Positions 58,969-64,000 of a stretch of DNA of 64,000 bases are shown here, piece by piece. A model generated the notes under the pieces. It did not search any database. It was not told the origin of the DNA and saw only the letters and a program-made list of their open reading frames with translations. Position 1 is the stretch's first letter; each line of letters starts with the position of its first letter. Source of the stretch: Avena insularis. Its lineage: Eukaryota; Streptophyta; Magnoliopsida; Poales; Poaceae. The translations under genes and the position numbers were made by a program. The DNA lies in contig CM042694.1 in the NCBI GenBank assembly GCA_023614405.1, positions 351,000,010-351,064,009 on the forward strand, given 5' to 3'.

Positions 58969-59256
58969 AGGGCTTGAGCATTAGTTTAGACAAGTGGTGT
59001 CTATAATACAATTTGTACATAATATTATAGACAACTTATACAACAGTCTATCTATAAGGTATCTATTTTTAGTCATAGCTATGTGTGAGTACAAGTTATA
59101 GACACAACAAAATTATTGTTTATAAGCGGTCTGTAATATTCCTATAGACTGTCTAGAACTTTATAGACAGTCTCACTCTCTCTCCTCTCCACATCAGTAA
59201 AATAATCTATAACCTTCTGTTGCAGATAGCTGACTCAGCGCTACTCTACATGCCCT
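58969..59256. mobile_element. MITE-like insertion, about 288 bp
   Basis: Absent from the matching site of the partner LTR (around 46014-46024), where GTGCGTCTTGTTG runs directly into ACGCGAGGGTGG. Ends AGGGCTTGAG and CATGCCCT are weak inverted repeats. The interior is rich in TCTATA/TATAGAC words (CTATAGACTGTCTAGAAC), giving local inverted repeats. No clean TSD; superfamily uncertain (Mutator-like is possible). Confidence 0.7.
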
Positions 59257-59770
59257 GGCGCGAGGGTGGAGCTGGTTGGGTTGTGGGTGGGCTCGGTGGT
59301 TAGCGTGTATCGCAGGCGTGAGATAGGAGGTCAGGCTGACTCGTGGTGCGTGGCGTGATGTGTTGCCTATCTGTGGCTGACGTGGTGGACTAGGTGTGGT
59401 CTAGGGTTTGGGAAGGGTAGGTTTAGGGTTTGGTAGATCTGGATGGTAGGCTAGCTGCTGATTGGGCCTTTTGGGTTTAGCCGGTGGCTGTCTCTCCCAC
59501 TAAAATATTTATTTTTATTAACTTTTAAAATATTTTTATAAATAGTTTTTAGACAAATAAGCCAAAAAGGCTAGGATTTTTATTTAAAATAAAGACATGG
59601 ATATTTAGAAAATAAAGATAGTCTTTTCGAAAATAGTTTTAGGCAAACCATGCATGATGATATGACGATGCTCAAATGCAATGTGACATAATGACATGAG
59701 CATGCGATCATGATGATGCACAAACAACGATCAATTTTCTAGTAGTGGTTTTACCGGATGCTACACCAAA

Positions 59771-60111
59771 TCAGAACAGTGTTTCTTGCTTGTGGGGTGG
59801 CCGCCATCTATATCTTCACCAAACATCTTATCCCAAAATCATGCGACCTCTCATGACTGACCTCCAAACCAAGATCTTTGATTTCAGCGGATGTTTCTTC
59901 AGAATCAGCACCACAATCCGGGGGACAGATTCTGAAATGGCCACAACAAACAAACGTCCAGAGCAAGCACCTTATCAATATCCCAGCAGGATTTCTTTCA
60001 TTGTGAACAAACCAGCATAGCATAGGCCACCATTGCTAGGGTTGTTAGCCCAGAACTCCCTCGACGTGGCTTTCTTTCAGGTAAGAGAAATAGATACCTT
60101 GCCTAAACAAC
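59771..60111. other. Possible host exon fragment, unassigned
   Basis: Right flank of long-LTR element 2. On the minus strand 60023-59808 is open for 71 codons and cysteine-rich (CCGHFRICPPDCGADSEE). It resembles no family I can name. A GTAAG after CTTTCAG near 60080-60095 could be a splice signal by chance. It may be a host-gene remnant interrupted by the retroelement. Confidence 0.3.
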
Positions 60112-60113
60112 TA

Positions 60114-60282
60114 CTCCTTTCGTTTCAAAATATAAGATATTTTATCTTTATGAAAAGAGTATATTTAGACCCCTTTTAATATGTAGGTTCACTCCAAACC
60201 TACATGAACCTACACACTAAAATGGGACTAAATTCACCCTTTTCACAAACCTAAAACATATTATATTTTGAAACAGAGGGAG
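60114..60282. mobile_element. Stowaway MITE 1 (Tc1/Mariner), 169 bp
   Basis: Flanked by TA (60112-60113, 60283-60284). Ends CTCCTTTCGTTTCAAAATAT and the matching inverted AAACAGAGGGAG define a Triticeae-type Stowaway element. It has no coding capacity and is moved in trans by mariner transposase. Confidence 0.93.
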
Positions 60283-60284
60283 TA

Positions 60285-61079
60285 CGGGGGGGATTAGGAA
60301 TTGTATGGGATTGAAATGGAAGAATTTTTTCACCAAATCCCCTCCAATCCACAACCAGCCCGGGGGTAAAATTACACCACAAGTAAACGAGGACTTGCAG
60401 TTGTTTCCCTGAGGAAGTTGCGTTCGAAGCACAATGAAAACAGAACTCCAACAGCCAAACCTCATAACTTCATCTCTGAAACATTTATGCACCAAGTTCA
60501 AAAGATACTGCTACGAACCATAACTTTTTTTTTGGACAATTATAGGATACTAATAATAATTTAAAAGCACTTAACAGGTCCAAAGTGCATAGGCAATCAC
60601 TACAAGTTCAGAAACTAATTGCACCTCAAAATGGGACTGGATACTTGAAATGGTTACTTCATAGGCATCAAGAGAAAAAGCAAACTTCAATAATCTTGGT
60701 CCAGAGTCTTCCAAAGCAACTTCCTTATCAGCCTCTCTTGTTTTCCTCATCTACCAATGAACAGAAGCAGATGTATAAGCTTCATAGAATCACAAATAGA
60801 AAAAAGATTTTTCTTAGGACTTGTTAAGATATTGTAACTACACGAGCAAATAGATGCTTTGTTTAATCAAGGAGGATATGGATGGGTAAGCACTGTATAT
60901 AGATGGAACTAACACATGAAGTAGCATTCAGCCATGAAGAGCACAAAATATCAATGCTAGGAGACGCATCTCATGGTTGGAGCTAGCACATGAAGTAACT
61001 TCAGTTTCAGATTACAGATATAACAATTTACAGCGACATAGATAACTGTATCAAAATGTACAGTACCTTCTTGTAGGTC
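60285..61079. other. AT-rich intergenic sequence, nothing recognised
   Basis: A frame at 60585-60827 (80 codons) has no domain. No terminal repeats seen. Confidence 0.4.
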
Positions 61080-61523
61080 ATCAGTTAAGACTTAAAACCA
61101 AGACTCAAGAGTCATGTTTAACTGGGACAAAACGTCCATGCCTACTTCTCACAAATTAGTTTGATATAAGTGCTCTCCTCTAAGCTCTCTAATTCTAAGC
61201 CTCTCAATTTTCAAACATTTTCTTTTATGCGCTAATTAGCATACGGTAAAAAATGAAACAAAATCTAAAAAACATTCTAAATTTAAGATGAGATGATTTT
61301 GCAAATTAAATCAACCTAAAAGTGCCACCTTAAAAGATAAATCTGAAAAACATTCTAATTTAAACTGACATGGATTTTGCAAATTTAATCAACCTAAAAG
61401 CGCCACCTTAAAAGATAGTTCCATGCTTGCTTATCTATGAAAAGTGTCATGCTTGCTAGTTCAGATGTTGCAAATCAAATTAGCAGGAAACAAGTATGGC
61501 AAATCATCAGGAAACAAATCTTG
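61080..61523. repeat. About 440-bp tandem duplication, copy A
   Basis: Copy A is followed by a Stowaway MITE and copy B (61703-62115). Both start near AAAACCAAGACTC(A/G)AGAGTC and end near ATGGCAAATCATCAGGAAAC. Copy A contains an additional internal 70-80-bp duplication (AACCTAAAAG(T/C)GCCACCTTAA occurs twice). Confidence 0.85.
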
Positions 61524-61525
61524 TA

Positions 61526-61701
61526 CTCCCTCCGTTTCAAAATATAAGATGTTTTAGCCTTTTTCTAAAAGGCATGTATCTAAACGCTTTTTAGTGTGTA
61601 GGTTCGTAGCAAAATGAGTGAACCTGCACACTAAAATATGTCTAGATACATATATGTTATAGAAAAAGACTAAAACATCTTATATTTTGAAACGGAGGGA
61701 G
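61526..61701. mobile_element. Stowaway MITE 2 (Tc1/Mariner), 176 bp
   Basis: TA at 61524-61525 and 61702-61703. Ends CTCCCTCCGTTTCAAAATAT and its complement. The long hairpin arms are nearly perfect. Confidence 0.96.
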
Positions 61702-61702
61702 T

Positions 61703-62115
61703 AGGTAATTAGTTAAATCTTAAAACCAAGACTCGAGAGTCATGTTTAACTGGGACAGAAGGTCCATGCCTTTTCACAATTACTTCTCACAAATTAGTTT
61801 GATATACAAGTCTAAGCTCACTAATTCTAAGCCTCTCAATTTCCAAACATTTTCTTTTCTACGCTAATTACCATACAAAAAATGAAACTAAAAAAACATT
61901 CTATTTAAAGCTGGGATGGATTTTGCAAGTTACATTAAATCAACCTAAAAGTGCCACCTTAAAAGATAGTTCCATGCTTGCTTATCTATGAATAGTGTCA
62001 GGCTTGCTAGTTCAAATGTTGAAAATCAAATCTACATGGATGTTGCAAATTATATCAACAGGAAAAAAGTATGGCAAATCATCAGGAAACAAGTATGCCA
62101 AATCATCTAACCAAA
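61703..62115. repeat. Tandem duplication, copy B
   Basis: Partner of 61080-61523. It lacks the internal 70-80-bp duplication, and the AATCATC(A/T)... end is repeated once more. Confidence 0.85.
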
Positions 62116-62318
62116 GCTAGATATCGCAGTAAACTCCAGTTATTGTTGAATAATTTGGCATGTGACAATACAAGCATACCAGGTTATTCACTCTGGAATA
62201 TGTAAGGTGAACACAATGATATTTTAGAAATATAAGAATCAAATCTTTTCCAACATCTGGGGATGATAATTATAACATAAACCACCGATCAAGAGATACT
62301 TGACTAGTCTATTAGCTA
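62116..62318. other. AT-rich intergenic sequence, nothing recognised
   Basis: No feature seen. Confidence 0.4.
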
Positions 62319-62555
62319 CTACCTCCATTCCAAAAAATTAAGGTGTATACATTTTTTCTGAAGTCAAACGGTATAAAGTTTGATCAAACTTATAGAATAA
62401 ACTATCAACATTTACAAGATAAAGTAGACATAAGTTGAAGTATATTGCAAGATCTCTCTAATGATGTTGATATTTTTTTATATAAACTTGGTCAAACCTT
62501 TTGTTGTTTGACTTTTGGAAAAATGTATATGCATTTCCTTTTGGAATGAAGGTAG
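62319..62555. mobile_element. Stowaway MITE 3 (Tc1/Mariner), 237 bp
   Basis: TA at 62317-62318 and 62556-62557. Ends CTACCTCCATTCCAAAAAAT and CCTTTTGGAATGAAGGTAG. A different Stowaway family from MITEs 1 and 2, with GTCAAAC/GTTTGAC words in the arms. Confidence 0.9.
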
Positions 62556-62557
62556 TA

Positions 62558-63011
62558 CTAGGGTGTCAACTTGACTCATGCGGGTGATTGATCGCCCGAC
62601 TAGTCGACTATTCTTGGCCAGTCTAAGTTTTTTAGTCGAACGACTTATGAGTCATGAGAAGACCCACTTATCATGTTTGCCTTGTAGCTAAGGATCTGTC
62701 CATGGTGTATGCCCCTGCAGACCTGGCTCTTCGAGCAACAGGCTCCAAAACGAGCCGATTCTCACCAGGCCGCCGCTCCTGGCGCTGTTGCTGCTCTGCT
62801 ATACTCCCATGCCTTCAAATGCTACTGTAGTATACTAGTATTACTAGTTGAGTACTACTATGGTATTTTGTAGTAGCTACTGCTCAATTACAAGTCGTCA
62901 AGCACAAGTCGTCGAGCACTGCTCGGCTCGACTTGTTGACTTGTAATCCTGGAGATAAACCCAACAGCATAAGCTGAATTCTGATCGATAGCTAAGATAC
63001 CAGATTATAAC
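62558..63011. other. Intergenic sequence with AGTCG-rich words
   Basis: GACTAGTCGACTA near 62598 and CAAGTCGTCGAGC near 62906 recur as partly palindromic words. No gene or bounded element identified. Confidence 0.4.
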
Positions 63012-63339
63012 TGTTATGACCGGTTTGGCCTATAGCAGGAGGAAACCCATTAGTGGGCCTAAATTAGGGGCTTAGCCCATTTATCCTTTTCATTAGCTTA
63101 TTTATACTGTTGTAGACGTACGTGAGAAGGCAAGCAATAAACAGATCGTACAGATCGTTATTGCCGACTCCTTGAGGAGTCGGTCTTCCCTGCCCTAGCC
63201 GCCGCTCCTTCCCTTGCGCCGCCTTCCTCCAACCTCGCGACGACGGCCAGCCGCCGGCGCCGCCTTCCTCTCCCTCGTCCAGCACACTTCCACCCCTACA
63301 ATCTACCTAACCGGCCTGGTAGGATCACAGATCCTATCA
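63012..63339 (+). repeat. Putative 5' LTR of the gypsy-like element
   Basis: TG...CA ends with a primer site three bases downstream. 328 bp. The partner LTR is not in the window. Confidence 0.6.
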
Positions 63340-63365
63340 ATTTGGTATCAGCTAGCTCAGGCTCG

Positions 63366-64000
63366 ATGTCTTCGGATTGCCCGCATCTCGCCTCCATGAT
63401 CGCCACCTCGCCAGCTTCATGGAGTCGCCGCTGGTCACTGCCGGGCCAGACCGTGCCGCCCTCGAACCCGCCCTCTCCTCTCGCAGCGGGAGATCTCAAC
63501 CATCCGTGACCTAACACAGGCGGTCGCGAACCTTCGGACCTTCCTCCAGAGTTCGCTGCGCCCGTCTGGCCGGGGCAAGGGTTCTCTGCGCCGCCACCGC
63601 GCCGCCCGCGCGCCCTTCACACCGCCCCCGCGCGCCGCGGCCGTCACCTTGCGGCGGGGATCCCGATCACTCGAATCAGGTTCCGCCCTCGCCGTCCCAA
63701 CTCCCGACCTGGCTCGCGCGCCCGATCTATCTGACCGCGCCCGCCCGGCCGACCGTGCTCCATCCGGCGCGTCGCCCTCGGCCCACGACCTTCGGGGGTT
63801 TCACAGGGTACGCCGACCCCTAAACCGGCGCTGGTGGCCACCAATTCCAGGGGGCACCCATGGTGCCCAACTACTCGCCCCCCGCCGCGATGAGTCGTCA
63901 CGAGGGAGCCATCGCCCGTCGCGACGCCTTACCGCTTCACCAAGCTGGAGTTCGCCACCACGACCGTCGACTTCATCAACTGGCTCAACCGGTGTGACCA
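63366..64000 (+). pseudogene. Gypsy-like gag, 5' part, frameshifted, truncated by window
   Basis: The first ATG after the primer site is at 63366. That frame meets a TGA near 63508, while another frame carries a typical gag N-terminal helix (STIRDLTQAVANLRTFLQSS, about 63490-63555). From about 63560 to 63900 the sequence is GC- and Pro/Arg-rich. At the window edge the original frame returns with YRFTKLEFATT and INWLNRCD, the start of the retrotransposon gag domain in which the family has KLxF...WLNRCExFF. Frame changes inside 420 bp suggest decay, although the domain lies beyond the window and cannot be judged. Confidence 0.65.

Larger units (their letters stand above)
42463..59765 (-). mobile_element. 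Long-LTR non-coding retroelement, copy 2
   Basis: Same family as 19231-31113. The TSD is CCAAG (42458-42462) versus CCAAA (59766-59770), 4 of 5 matching. The 3' LTR is 42463-46545 (4083 bp). The internal domain is 46546-47354. The 5' LTR is 47355-59765, which is about 4.0 kb after removing the gypsy element 48386-56498 with its TSD and a 288-bp MITE. The primer site TGGTATCAGAGC is perfect. No gag or pol is present. LTR starts read TGTAACACC at 42463 but TCTAACACC at 47355, a mutated terminus. Confidence 0.9.
47355..59765 (-). repeat. 5' LTR of long-LTR element 2, split by gypsy element and MITE
   Basis: The pieces are 47355-48385, 56504-58968 and 59257-59765. The pieces join in register with the uninterrupted 3' LTR. 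Confidence 0.85.
63012..64000 (+). mobile_element. 5' end of a Ty3-gypsy-like LTR retrotransposon, cut by window end
   Basis: A putative 5' LTR runs TGTTATGACC (63012) to GATCCTATCA (63339), 328 bp, with TTATTTATA (about 63098) as a possible TATA box. It is followed by AATT and a primer site TGGTATCAG (63343-63351) of tRNA-iMet type. Gag-like coding follows. The left TSD cannot be tested because the right end is outside the window. Confidence 0.65.

Noticed and set aside
59745..60020. 91-codon plus-strand frame at the LTR border
   Set aside because: It starts inside the retroelement LTR and crosses the insertion junction, so it cannot be an original gene.

Overview
This is eukaryotic DNA from a grass, most likely a Pooideae/Triticeae genome (wheat, Aegilops, barley or a close relative). 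I infer this from the Stowaway MITEs, the PIF/Harbinger ends that begin GAGCATCTCCACTC, the long-LTR retroelements primed by tRNA-iMet, an Athila-type gypsy element primed by tRNA-Asp, and the depth of nesting. Species cannot be fixed by eye. I found no intact host gene, no rRNA or tRNA gene and no CRISPR. Nearly everything is mobile DNA, much of it delimited to the base by target-site duplications (TSDs).

Region by region. (1) 1-7029 holds the wreck of a PDR-type ABCG transporter gene (about 680-2740). A 1.5-kb PIF/Harbinger element (798-2297) split it, and a non-LTR retroposon (3046-4251) sits just downstream. Two short tandem duplications, a Harbinger transposase scrap and a LINE-like 3' tail follow. 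(2) 7039-38848 is one Mutator-like element (MULE). Its TIRs start GGGATTT and it is flanked by a perfect 9-bp TSD (TAGATAAAA). It carries a decayed MuDR-type transposase, host-gene fragments (a B3-domain relic and a coiled-coil/membrane-anchor relic), a 39-bp minisatellite and an extra internal TIR. Later insertions inflated it from about 8.3 kb to 31.8 kb: a Ty1-copia element (7495-16618), a long-LTR non-coding element (19231-31113) and a solo LTR (34745-37200). The long-LTR element itself contains a small MULE (22578-25736), which contains a Harbinger element with a dead transposase (23424-25513). (3) 38858-42457 is mostly unassigned, with a BED zinc-finger scrap next to a dispersed direct repeat. 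(4) 42463-59765 is a second copy of the long-LTR element, interrupted by an 8.1-kb Athila-like gypsy element (48386-56498) that has gag and protease but no visible polymerase, and by a short MITE. (5) 59771-64000 has three Stowaway MITEs, a tandem duplication, and the 5' end of a gypsy-like element running off the window.

The genes do not work together as a pathway. Their value is as a record of insertion order: host sequence, then the MULE, then the copia, long-LTR and solo-LTR insertions, then the small MULE, then Harbinger. Boundaries were read by eye from TSDs and terminal repeats. Identity figures are hand counts over short stretches.
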